From: Streptomyces durmitorensis
GTDB taxonomy: Bacteria > Actinomycetota > Actinomycetes > Streptomycetales > Streptomycetaceae
Assembly (NCBI RefSeq): GCF_023498005.1
Contig: NZ_CP097289.1
Coordinates: 7,316,001 to 7,380,000, forward strand
Reading direction: 5' to 3'
DNA: 64,000 nucleotides
Of the stretch, positions 48,246-55,897 are shown piece after piece. Numbering within the stretch: the stretch's first letter is position 1; each line of letters starts with the position of its first letter. The translations under genes and the position numbers were made by a program. The notes under the pieces are model-generated. The model was not told the DNA's origin and searched no databases. It saw only the letters and a program-made list of their open reading frames with translations.

Positions 48246-48281
48246 GAGAGCCCCCGCCCGGAGTTCCGGGCGGGGGCTCTC
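48246..48281 (+). terminator. strong terminator after the protease gene
   Basis: Perfect 16-bp stem (48246-48261 with 48266-48281) with an AGTT loop, 32 bp after the protease stop. Confidence 0.92.
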
Positions 48282-48370
48282 TCCTGTCTCCCGTCTCCCT
48301 TTGTGCGCCGTGCGGCGCTACCTTCGAAGTGCACGCCCAACACGCCCAATTCGGACCCTGGGGGGCCGGC

Positions 48371-49276
48371 ATGGTCGAGGAGCTGGTGGCGACGGGAGTG
48401 GCCGTCGGATGTGCCGGAGCGGTCTATGTGATGGCCGCGGCGCGTGTGGTCAAACAGTACGAACGGGGTGTGGTGCTGCGGCTGGGACGGTTGCAGCGTT
48501 CGGTGCGCGGGCCCGGGTTCACGATGATCGTGCCGTTCGTGGACCGGCTCCGTAAGGTGAACATGCAGATCGTGACGATGCCGGTCCCGGCGCAGGACGG
48601 CATCACCCGGGACAACGTCACGGTGCGCGTGGACGCGGTCATCTACTTCAAGGTCATCGATGCCGCCGAGGCCGTCATCCAGGTGGAGGACTATCGCTTC
48701 GCGGTCTCGCAGATGGCGCAGACGTCGTTGCGGTCGATCATCGGCAAGAGCGATCTCGACGATCTGCTCTCCAACCGGGAAAAGCTCAACCAGGGCCTGG
48801 AGTTGATGATCGACTCTCCCGCCGTCGGGTGGGGCGTGCAGATCGACCGGGTCGAGATCAAGGACGTGTCGCTCCCGGAGACGATGAAGCGCTCCATGGC
48901 CCGGCAGGCCGAGGCCGACCGTGAGCGGCGGGCCCGTGTCATCAACGCGGACGCCGAGCTGCAGGCCTCCAAGAAGCTGGCCCAGGCCGCGCACGAGATG
49001 GCGGACGAGCCCGCCGCCCTCCAGCTGCGGCTTCTGCAGACGGTGGTGGCGGTCGCCGCCGAGAAGAACTCGACGCTCGTACTGCCCTTCCCGGTGGAGC
49101 TGTTGCGCTTCCTGGAGCGGTCCACGCAGGCGCAGCCGCCGGCACCGCCGCAGCCGCCCGCCGCCGTGTCCGAGTCTCCCGCTGCCGCACTCCCGGAATC
49201 CGGTACGGCGGATTCCGGGAGTGCGACAGCCGGAGAGCCGGACGCGCCAGGAGCGTCGAAAACCGGACAGGACTAG
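48371..49276 (+). CDS. SPFH/Band 7 (slipin-type) membrane protein
   Basis: A 301-residue stomatin/slipin-like protein: one N-terminal hydrophobic segment (residues about 6-24), then the SPFH domain (VVKQYERGVVLRLGRLQRSVRGPGFTMIVPFVDRLRKVNMQ; TRDNVTVRVDAVIYFKV), and a coiled-coil-like Ala/Glu helix (EADRERRARVINADAELQASKKLAQAA). It probably forms membrane scaffolds. No NfeD partner gene is adjacent. The Pro/Ala/Ser tail contains a 16-bp inverted repeat. ATG 48371 follows a GGGGGG tract. Confidence 0.93.
   Translation: MVEELVATGVAVGCAGAVYVMAAARVVKQYERGVVLRLGRLQRSVRGPGFTMIVPFVDRLRKVNMQIVTMPVPAQDGITRDNVTVRVDAVIYFKVIDAAEAVIQVEDYRFAVSQMAQTSLRSIIGKSDLDDLLSNREKLNQGLELMIDSPAVGWGVQIDRVEIKDVSLPETMKRSMARQAEADRERRARVINADAELQASKKLAQAAHEMADEPAALQLRLLQTVVAVAAEKNSTLVLPFPVELLRFLERSTQAQPPAPPQPPAAVSESPAAALPESGTADSGSATAGEPDAPGASKTGQD
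49187..49224. repeat. 16-bp perfect inverted repeat within the SPFH gene tail
   Basis: Arms 49187-49202 and 49209-49224 with a GTACGG loop, encoding about ALPESGTADSGSA, 52 bp before the stop. It could fold in the mRNA as an early terminator-like hairpin or be a small inserted palindrome. Confidence 0.75.
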
Positions 49277-49551
49277 TCCTTACCCGCTGCCGATCACCCG
49301 CTCGCACGCGGTGTTTGCAGCGGGAACCGACGTGGTGAGACCGGCGCCGGTGAAGACACGGGGGGCGCACGGTGACCGTCGCGTGCGCGTCCTGAAGTAG
49401 ACCTTGTGTGCTACCAGGCGGTATCGGGATAGTGGGCCGCACCATTTGGCATGGACGCGGCTATTGCAGCGTGTGCGACTCCGTGCCGGTACGCCTTCCG
49501 GTCCCCAGGTCCCCACACCGAACGGGCCGACCCCCCACAGGAGGACGTGAC

Positions 49552-50637
49552 TTGAAGCACCGACGCATATCCAAGCGACGTGCAGCCGTGGCAGGTGCGG
49601 GCATCACCGCACTGATCGCCGCCGGAATCACCTTCCAGACTGCGAACGCGAGTGAGAGTGCCCCGACCCCCACGCCGGACACCCTCTCGGTCGCGAAGGC
49701 CGGAAAGCTCGCTTCGTCCCTCGGCAAGGACCTCGGCCTGGACGCGGCAGGCTCGTACTACGACGCCAAGGCCAAGAACCTCGTCGTGAACGTCCTCGAC
49801 AAGAGCGCGGCTGACGCTGTCGAGTCGGCGGGAGCCAAGGCGAGAGTCGTCGAGAACTCCCTGGCCGAGCTGAAGAGCGCCCGTACGACGCTGAGCGACA
49901 AGGCGTCCATCCCCGGCACCTCGTGGGCGGTCGACCCGGCCACCAACAAGGTCGTCGTCACGGCGGACCGCACGGTCAAGGGCGCCGACCTCGACAAGCT
50001 CGGCGCTGTCGTGAAGGGGCTCGGCTCGAAGGCCGAACTCCAGCACAGCAAGGGGGAGTTCAAGCCCTTCATCGCAGGTGGCGACGCCATCTGGGGTGGC
50101 GGCAGCCGCTGCTCGCTCGGCTTCAACGTGGTCAAGGACGGCGCTCCGCACTTCCTGACCGCGGGCCACTGCACCGAGGCGGTGACCAGCTGGTCCGAGG
50201 AGCAGGGCGGCCCGGCCATCGGTGAGAACGCGGGCTCCAGTTTCCCCGACAACGACTACGGCATCGTCAAGTACAGCGGCGACACCGCGCACCCGAGCGA
50301 GGTGAACCTCTACAACGGCTCGACGCAGGCCATCACCAAGGCCGGCGACGCGACCGTGGGCCAGAAGGTGCAGCGCAGCGGCTCGACCACGCAGCTGCAC
50401 GACGGCTCGGTCACCGGCCTCGACGCCACCGTGAACTACGGCAACGGCGACATCGTCAACGGGCTCATCCAGACCGATGTCTGCGCCGAGCCCGGCGACA
50501 GCGGCGGCGCGCTCTTCGCGGGCGACACCGCGCTCGGCCTGACCTCGGGCGGCAGCGGTGACTGCTCCGGCGGCGGGGAGACGTTCTTCCAGCCGGTTCC
50601 CGAGGCGCTCTCCGCGTTCGGTGCGGAAATCGGCTGA
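49552..50637 (+). CDS. secreted serine protease, streptogrisin D-like
   Basis: A 361-residue preproprotease from TTG 49552, supported by AGGAGG at 49539-49544. The signal peptide (RRAAVAGAGITALIAAG...ANA) is followed by a longer pro region (about 130 residues) than in the protease at 47314, with two alpha-lytic-type pro modules. Mature start is near [20 protein letters not shown]. The triad is His in FLTAGHC, Asp in DNDYGIVKY, Ser in EPGDSGGALFAG. It is a clear paralogue of the 47314 gene, separated from it by the SPFH gene. Confidence 0.94.
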   Translation: MKHRRISKRRAAVAGAGITALIAAGITFQTANASESAPTPTPDTLSVAKAGKLASSLGKDLGLDAAGSYYDAKAKNLVVNVLDKSAADAVESAGAKARVVENSLAELKSARTTLSDKASIPGTSWAVDPATNKVVVTADRTVKGADLDKLGAVVKGLGSKAELQHSKGEFKPFIAGGDAIWGGGSRCSLGFNVVKDGAPHFLTAGHCTEAVTSWSEEQGGPAIGENAGSSFPDNDYGIVKYSGDTAHPSEVNLYNGSTQAITKAGDATVGQKVQRSGSTTQLHDGSVTGLDATVNYGNGDIVNGLIQTDVCAEPGDSGGALFAGDTALGLTSGGSGDCSGGGETFFQPVPEALSAFGAEIG

Positions 50638-50669
50638 CGGCAGGCCCCCGGCAGGGGGCAGCGGGACTT

Positions 50670-50701
50670 GGGGCCGGTCCGCCGACGGGCGGACCGGCCC
50701 C
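50670..50701 (+). terminator. terminator after the second protease
   Basis: Perfect 14-bp stem (50670-50683 with 50688-50701), GACG loop, followed by TTT. It lies 13 bp before the Rex-type operator, separating the protease from adhE. Confidence 0.92.
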
Positions 50702-50713
50702 TTTCCGCGAGCC

Positions 50714-50731
50714 TTGTGAAAGTTTTCACAA
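50714..50731. promoter_or_regulatory. Rex operator (redox-sensing repressor) upstream of adhE
   Basis: TTGTGAAAGTTTTCACAA is an 18-bp palindrome (8-bp arms, GT centre) matching the Rex consensus TTGTGAAN4TTCACAA. Rex represses fermentative and respiratory genes until NADH/NAD rises. The target here is the bifunctional aldehyde/alcohol dehydrogenase, a classical Rex-controlled gene. Binding is inferred. Confidence 0.85.
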
Positions 50732-50837
50732 AAGGACTTTCGGCCTGCCCCCAGAGGCCCTTTTCGCCTCCTGGGGCGGGATGTGCGGGTGTGCAATTGA
50801 GGCATAAGCGAAAACGCCTCAGTGAAGGAGCCCCGCC

Positions 50838-53468
50838 ATGGAGGCCAGCGAGATGGTGGACGGACTGGTCGAGAGGGCGCTGACCGCGCTCGGCCGGTTC
50901 ACGTCGTACGACCAGGAGCAGGTCGACCACATCGTCAAGAAGGCCTCACTCGCCGCACTGGGCCGGCACGGGGACCTGGCGAAGCTGGCCGTGGAGGAGA
51001 CCGGCCGCGGGCTCTTCGAGGACAAGGCCGTCAAGAACCTCTTCGCCTGCGAGCACGTCGTCAACTCGATGCGCGGCCTGAAGACCGCGGGCGTCATCTC
51101 CCGCGACGAACTGAACGGCATCACCGAGATCGCCGAACCGGTCGGCGTCGTCTGCGCCATGACCCCGGTGACCAACCCGACGTCGACGACCCTCTTCAAG
51201 GCCCTCATCGCCCTGAAGACCCGCAACCCGATCGTCTTCGCCTTCCACCCCAGCGCCCAGCGCTGCTCCGCCGAGGCCGCCCGCATCGTGCGCGACGCCG
51301 CGATCGAGGCCGGTGCCCCCGCGGACTGCGTGCAGTGGATCGAGGAGCCCTCGATGGAGGCGACGGGCCTCCTGATGAACCACGAGGGCGTCTCCACCAT
51401 CCTCGCCACCGGCGGCAACGCCATGGTCAGGTCCGCCTACTCCTGCGGCAAGCCCGCGCTCGGCGTCGGCGCGGGCAACGTACCCGCGTACGTCACGCGC
51501 AGCGGCAAGCTGCGGCGTGCCGTGCACGACATCGTGCTCTCCAAGGCCTTCGACCACGGCATGATCTGCGCCTCCGAGCAGGCCGTGATCCTCGACAAGG
51601 AGATCTACGACGAGGGGATCGCGGAGTTCGAGCGGCTCGGTGCGTACGTCGTCACGGCGGCCGAGAAGACCAAGCTGGAGGAGTTCGTCTTCAAGACGAC
51701 GGCCTTCGGCGCCGACTGCTCGGGCGCGAAGCTGAACGCGGCCGTCGTCGGCAGGTCCCCGCGGTGGATCGCCGAGCAGGCCGGGTTCGAGGTCCCCGAG
51801 GGCACGTCGGTCATCGTCGCCGAGTGTGCGGAGGTCGGAGAGGGCGAGCCGCTGACCCGCGAGAAGCTCTCCCCGGTCCTGGCCGCGCTGAAGGCCGACT
51901 CCACCGAGCAGGGCCTCGAACTGGCGGCCCGGATGGTCGAGTTCAACGGCCTTGGCCACAGCGCCGCCATCCACACCGAGGACGAGGAGCTCGCCGAGGA
52001 GTTCGGCAGGCGCGTCAAGGCGGTCCGCGTCATCGTCAACGCGCCCTCGACCTTCGGCGGCATCGGCGACGTCTACAACGCGTTCCTGCCCTCGCTCACC
52101 CTCGGCTGCGGCTCCTACGGGCACAACTCGGTGTCGAACAACGTCTCCGCGGTCAACCTCATCAACGTCAAGCGGATCGGACGGCGCAACACCAACATGC
52201 AGTGGTTCAAGGTCCCGCCGAAGATCTACTTCGAGCGCAACTCCCTGCGCTACCTGGGCGAGATGGACGGCATCAAGCGCGTCTCGATCGTGACGGACAA
52301 GACGATGTCGACGCTCGGCTTCGTCCAGAAGGTCACCGACATCCTCGCGGCGCGCCCCGAAGCCGTCACCGTCCAGGTCATCGACGACGTCGAGCCCAAC
52401 CCGGAGCTCGCGACCGTGCAGGCCGGGGCGGCACGCATGCGGGACTTCGAGCCGGACACGATCATCGGGCTCGGCGGTGGCTCACCGATGGACGCCGCCA
52501 AGATCATGTGGCTGATGTACGAGCACCCCGAGATCGAGTTCGCGGACACCAAGGAGAAGTTCTTCGACATCCGCAAGCGGGCCTTCAAGTTCCCGGGCCT
52601 GGGCGAGAAGGCGCAGATGGTGGCCGTCCCGACCACATCGGGCACGGGCAGCGAGGTCACCCCCTTCGCCGTCATCTCCGACCCGAGGGCCGCGCAGAAG
52701 TACCCGCTCGCCGACTACGCCCTCACCCCGAACGTCGCGATCGTCGACCCGACCCTGCCGATGAGGCTCCCCGCGACGGTCACAGCCGACTCCGGCTTCG
52801 ACGCGCTGACCCACGCCACCGAGGCGTACGTCTCGGTGTACGCGAACGACTACACCGACGGGCTCTGCCTCCAGGCCATCAGGCTCATCTTCGAGAACCT
52901 GGAGCGGTGCGTCGTGAACGGGGCGAAGGACCCCGAGGCGCGCGAGAAGATGCACAACGCCTCGACCGTGGCGGGCATGGCCTTCGCCAACGCCTTCCTG
53001 GGCCTGGTGCACGCGATGGCGCACACGCTGGGCAACACCTTCCACGTCTCGCACGGCCGCACCAACGCGCTGCTCCTGCCGCACGTCATCCGGCACAACG
53101 GCACGGTGTCGGCCAAGGCGACGCCTTGGCCGAAGGCTGAGGTCTACCGGGCGCCGGAGCGGTTTCAGGAGATCGCCCGGATGCTGGGCCTGGCGGCGGC
53201 TTCCCCGGAGCAGGGGGTGGAGTCCTACGCCCGTGCTGTCGAGGAGCTGCGTGCCAAGTGCGGTGTCCCCGCGTCCTTCCAGGAGGAGGGTGTCGATGAA
53301 GCGGCCTTCATCGAGGCCCTGCCGGAGCAGGCGATGAACGCGTACGCGGATCAGTGCGCGCCTGCCAACCCGCGGATGCCGATGCTCTCCGAGATGGAGC
53401 AGTTGATGCGGCAGGCCTATTACGGGGCGCCCCGAAGGGGCGCGGGGAACTGCGCGACCAGCCACTGA
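50838..53468 (+). CDS. adhE: bifunctional acetaldehyde-CoA/alcohol dehydrogenase
   Basis: An 876-residue fermentative enzyme: acetyl-CoA to acetaldehyde to ethanol with two NADH. Residues about 1-440 are the aldehyde dehydrogenase with catalytic C244 (GMICASEQAVI; E. coli C246). Residues about 450-863 are the iron alcohol dehydrogenase (IIGLGGGSPMDAAKI; metal His in VHAMAHTLGNTFHVSHG). ATG 50838 has GAAGGAG upstream. A small hairpin (50798-50803 with 50816-50821) lies in the leader. The last 13 codons after QAYYG and the approach to the stop come from a dispersed repeat, not from the conserved gene. A Rex box upstream suggests induction at high NADH, i.e. oxygen limitation. Confidence 0.97.
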   Translation: MEASEMVDGLVERALTALGRFTSYDQEQVDHIVKKASLAALGRHGDLAKLAVEETGRGLFEDKAVKNLFACEHVVNSMRGLKTAGVISRDELNGITEIAEPVGVVCAMTPVTNPTSTTLFKALIALKTRNPIVFAFHPSAQRCSAEAARIVRDAAIEAGAPADCVQWIEEPSMEATGLLMNHEGVSTILATGGNAMVRSAYSCGKPALGVGAGNVPAYVTRSGKLRRAVHDIVLSKAFDHGMICASEQAVILDKEIYDEGIAEFERLGAYVVTAAEKTKLEEFVFKTTAFGADCSGAKLNAAVVGRSPRWIAEQAGFEVPEGTSVIVAECAEVGEGEPLTREKLSPVLAALKADSTEQGLELAARMVEFNGLGHSAAIHTEDEELAEEFGRRVKAVRVIVNAPSTFGGIGDVYNAFLPSLTLGCGSYGHNSVSNNVSAVNLINVKRIGRRNTNMQWFKVPPKIYFERNSLRYLGEMDGIKRVSIVTDKTMSTLGFVQKVTDILAARPEAVTVQVIDDVEPNPELATVQAGAARMRDFEPDTIIGLGGGSPMDAAKIMWLMYEHPEIEFADTKEKFFDIRKRAFKFPGLGEKAQMVAVPTTSGTGSEVTPFAVISDPRAAQKYPLADYALTPNVAIVDPTLPMRLPATVTADSGFDALTHATEAYVSVYANDYTDGLCLQAIRLIFENLERCVVNGAKDPEAREKMHNASTVAGMAFANAFLGLVHAMAHTLGNTFHVSHGRTNALLLPHVIRHNGTVSAKATPWPKAEVYRAPERFQEIARMLGLAAASPEQGVESYARAVEELRAKCGVPASFQEEGVDEAAFIEALPEQAMNAYADQCAPANPRMPMLSEMEQLMRQAYYGAPRRGAGNCATSH
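53424..53465. repeat. dispersed repeat forming the adhE 3' end, copy 2
   Basis: GGGGCGCC...GGGGAACTGCGCGACCAGCC-type element, near-identical to the reverse complement of 41198-41238 and resembling a repeat common in Streptomyces intergenic DNA. It encodes about GAPRRGAGNCATSH and is followed at once by the adhE stop (53466-53468). Its GC-rich left half (GCGCCCC-GAA-GGGGCGC) is a hairpin that may end transcription. Confidence 0.9.
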
Positions 53469-53486
53469 CGACCCGCAGGTCAGCAC

Positions 53487-54635
53487 TCAGCGCTTCGGCC
53501 AGTACCACAGCGGCTCGTCCAGGAGGCTCTCGCGGCCCGCCACCGTCGTCTCGCCCGACTCCTTCACCAGTTCTATGGAGTTGACGTCCATCCGGTGGCG
53601 CACCGCCCCCTTGGCCACGGCTTCGGCGAGGGGGCGGGCGTGGGTCACCAGGACCACCTGGGTGTCCTTGGTCGCGGTCAGGATCAGGTCCGCCAAGGGG
53701 CGCAACAGGTCCGGGTGCAGGCTCGTCTCCGGTTCGTTCAGGACGAGGAGGGACGGCGGCCGGGGCGTGAGCAGGGCCGCGGTCCACAGCAGATAGCGCA
53801 GTGTCCCGTCGGACAGTTCGGCGGGGCCCAGCGGGCGCAGCAGCCCGCGCTGGTGCAGCTGGAGTTCGAACCGGCCTCCGTTGTCGACGATCCGCACGCT
53901 GCTGCCCGGGAAGGCGTCGTCCACCGCCTCGTCGAGCGCACGGTCGTCGCCGATCTCCCGGATCGTCTGCAGGGCGGCCGCGAGGTCCGCGCCGTCGTGG
54001 CTGAGGACGGGGGTGCGGGTGCCGATGCGGGCGGCGCGGGCCGGTGCGTCGGCGTCGGTGCGCACATGGTCGTAGAACCGCCAGGAGCGGATCAGTTCGC
54101 GCAGCCTGAGCAGGTCGGGGGCCAACTGCGGGTCGGCGAACTCGCTGAGCATGCTGTCGTACGGCCGGATGCCCTGGGAGCGGTGCCAGCCGCCGTCGGC
54201 GGTGCGGGTGCGCACGGCGGGGCCCGCGCGGTCGCAGAGCAGCGCGGCGGTCCGCAGCACGGGCCCGGCCCAGGTGGACTCGCGCTTGATCTCCGGGTCG
54301 AGGCCGAACATGGAGGGGGCGCCACCCGGGCCCGCGCCGCTGGACTGGGGGACGCCGAAGTCGACCGCGTACCCGAACTCGTCGCCCGCGAAGCCCAGGC
54401 GCAGGGCGGCGGGCTCCGCCTTGCGCTCGCCCGCCCACATCGCGGAGGGCAGGCCGCCCTCGCGGGCCAGGGCCGCGACCGCGCCGCCGGCCGCGGAGTC
54501 CGCGAGCAGTCGCAGCGCGCGGTACAGGCTGGACTTGCCGGTGCCGTTCGCGCCCGTCACTACGTTCAGGCGGTCCAGGGGGACGATCAGTTTGCGCAGG
54601 GAGCGGTAGTTCTCGACCGCCAGGGTGGTGATCAT
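53487..54635 (-). CDS. AAA-family (RecF/SMC-like, AAA_21-type) ATPase
   Basis: A 382-residue ATPase: MITTLAVENYRSLRKLIVPLDRLNVVTGANGTGKSS (P-loop 28-36), signature-like ELSDGTLRYLLW, Walker B LLVLNEPETSLHPDLL and switch His VVLVTHARPLAEAV. This architecture is shared by OLD-type and RloC-like ATPases and by stand-alone housekeeping ones. No nuclease domain (TOPRIM/HNH) is attached and no defence partner gene is adjacent, so no immune role is claimed. It ends 19 bp from adhE (convergent). Confidence 0.88.
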   Translation of the reverse strand: MITTLAVENYRSLRKLIVPLDRLNVVTGANGTGKSSLYRALRLLADSAAGGAVAALAREGGLPSAMWAGERKAEPAALRLGFAGDEFGYAVDFGVPQSSGAGPGGAPSMFGLDPEIKRESTWAGPVLRTAALLCDRAGPAVRTRTADGGWHRSQGIRPYDSMLSEFADPQLAPDLLRLRELIRSWRFYDHVRTDADAPARAARIGTRTPVLSHDGADLAAALQTIREIGDDRALDEAVDDAFPGSSVRIVDNGGRFELQLHQRGLLRPLGPAELSDGTLRYLLWTAALLTPRPPSLLVLNEPETSLHPDLLRPLADLILTATKDTQVVLVTHARPLAEAVAKGAVRHRMDVNSIELVKESGETTVAGRESLLDEPLWYWPKR

Positions 54636-54687
54636 CGCTCAAGCCTCGCACCCGGGTCTGACAACGGCCCCGGGCCGCCGCTCGCAC

Positions 54688-55734
54688 TCACCCGCGGTGG
54701 GCGCCGGAGTCTTCCTCCATGGCGGGCTTCTGCCCCGGCTGGCGGTCCCCGCGCAGCGAGGACATGACCAGGGTGACGGCGGTGCCCACGACCGCCCAGG
54801 CGGCGAGCACCAGCATCGGTCCGGTGATCGCGTTGCCCTTGAAGTACGCGATCGAACGCGCCACCCAGGTGCCCGCGCCCGGCGGCAGCCAGGGGCCGAT
54901 CTCCTTCCAGAACGGCGGCAGCATCGGCAGCGGGAAGGCGCCGCCCGCGCTCGGGTTGCCCGCGATCACGACGAGCAGGACGGCGAGGCCGATGCCCACG
55001 ATGCCGGTGAGCGACTGCAGGGCGAGCGTGATCATGCCGACCCCGAAGACGACCAGCGAGCCGAGGCCCCACAGGCCCATGATGCTGCCGGGCAGGGCGC
55101 CCAGGATCGGCCCGATGATGAGCGCGCCGCCGAGGCCGCCCGCGATCGAGTAGAGCGCCATGACGCCGGTCCTGATCAGTGCGCGCGGGCCGTTGGCGGC
55201 CCGGGAGCCCGCGCTGATCGCCAGGATCGATGCGCACAGATAGCCGCCGACGCACCAGCCGACGACCAGGTAGAAGGACGAGAGCCCGTCGAAGTCCTTG
55301 GTGGACGCCGGGGCCACGTCCACGGTCCTGACTCCCCGCTTCTCGGCCGTGCCGACCTCGGTGGCGATCTTCTCAAGGGCGGTGGCGAGGACGGTGCCGC
55401 CGCCCGAGCCGACCAGCAGGGTGTCGGTGGTGCCCCGAGGGTCGACGATCAGGGCGCCGTCGATGTCGCGGTTGATGATCTGGTGCCGGGCCGCGGCCTC
55501 GTCCTCGACCACGCGCGGGTCGAGCGGTTCACCGGGGAGTTTCCCGAGCTTGTCCGAGGTCTCCTTGGCCGCGGGTCCCGGGGCGACGACTCCGAAGGGC
55601 ACGTCTTTCGGCTTCGGGTCGTGCAGGGCCCCTACGTAGGAGGCGATGAACAGCAGCTGCAGGGCCAGCACACCGATGACCAGCAGGGCTGCTCGCGGGG
55701 TGACGGCACTCTTCAACTCATCGGTGAAACTCAT
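54688..55734 (-). CDS. YhgE/Pip-like (DUF3533/ABC-2-type) membrane protein
   Basis: A 348-residue protein with one N-terminal membrane segment (residues 15-37), a large outer domain (about 40-145: FGVVAPGPAAKETSDKLGKLPGEP...VEDEAAARHQIINRDIDGALIV), then five C-terminal membrane segments. This layout matches the YhgE/Pip and ABC-2 permease-like families. ATG 55734 has a GGGGG tract upstream. No ATPase gene is adjacent. It may take part in export or envelope stress; substrate unknown. Confidence 0.8.
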   Translation of the reverse strand: MSFTDELKSAVTPRAALLVIGVLALQLLFIASYVGALHDPKPKDVPFGVVAPGPAAKETSDKLGKLPGEPLDPRVVEDEAAARHQIINRDIDGALIVDPRGTTDTLLVGSGGGTVLATALEKIATEVGTAEKRGVRTVDVAPASTKDFDGLSSFYLVVGWCVGGYLCASILAISAGSRAANGPRALIRTGVMALYSIAGGLGGALIIGPILGALPGSIMGLWGLGSLVVFGVGMITLALQSLTGIVGIGLAVLLVVIAGNPSAGGAFPLPMLPPFWKEIGPWLPPGAGTWVARSIAYFKGNAITGPMLVLAAWAVVGTAVTLVMSSLRGDRQPGQKPAMEEDSGAHRG

Positions 55735-55816
55735 GCCCCCACGCTCCGTGGCCCCTGTCGTTCCCGCAGGTGGGCGGGGCCGAATGGGCGAAACGGGGTG
55801 CGGTTCGAGTCGGGTG

Positions 55817-55832
55817 TCGTACGTACGTTCGA
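55817..55832. promoter_or_regulatory. SOS (LexA) box upstream of dnaE2
   Basis: TCGTACGTACGTTCGA matches the actinobacterial box TCGAAC-N4-GTTCGA with one mismatch. A -10-like TATGGT (55842-55847) follows, so LexA would cover the -35 region. It lies 66 bp before the dnaE2 start. Confidence 0.7.
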
Positions 55833-55897
55833 AACTTGGTCTATGGTGGAGGCGGGGGATGTGAGGTCGGATCGGTTCAGGGTTTCAGGAGGTGCGT

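Noticed and set aside
53487..54635. AAA ATPase as a possible anti-phage defence gene
   Set aside because: No nuclease or other effector domain is attached and no partner gene is adjacent; the neighbours are housekeeping genes.
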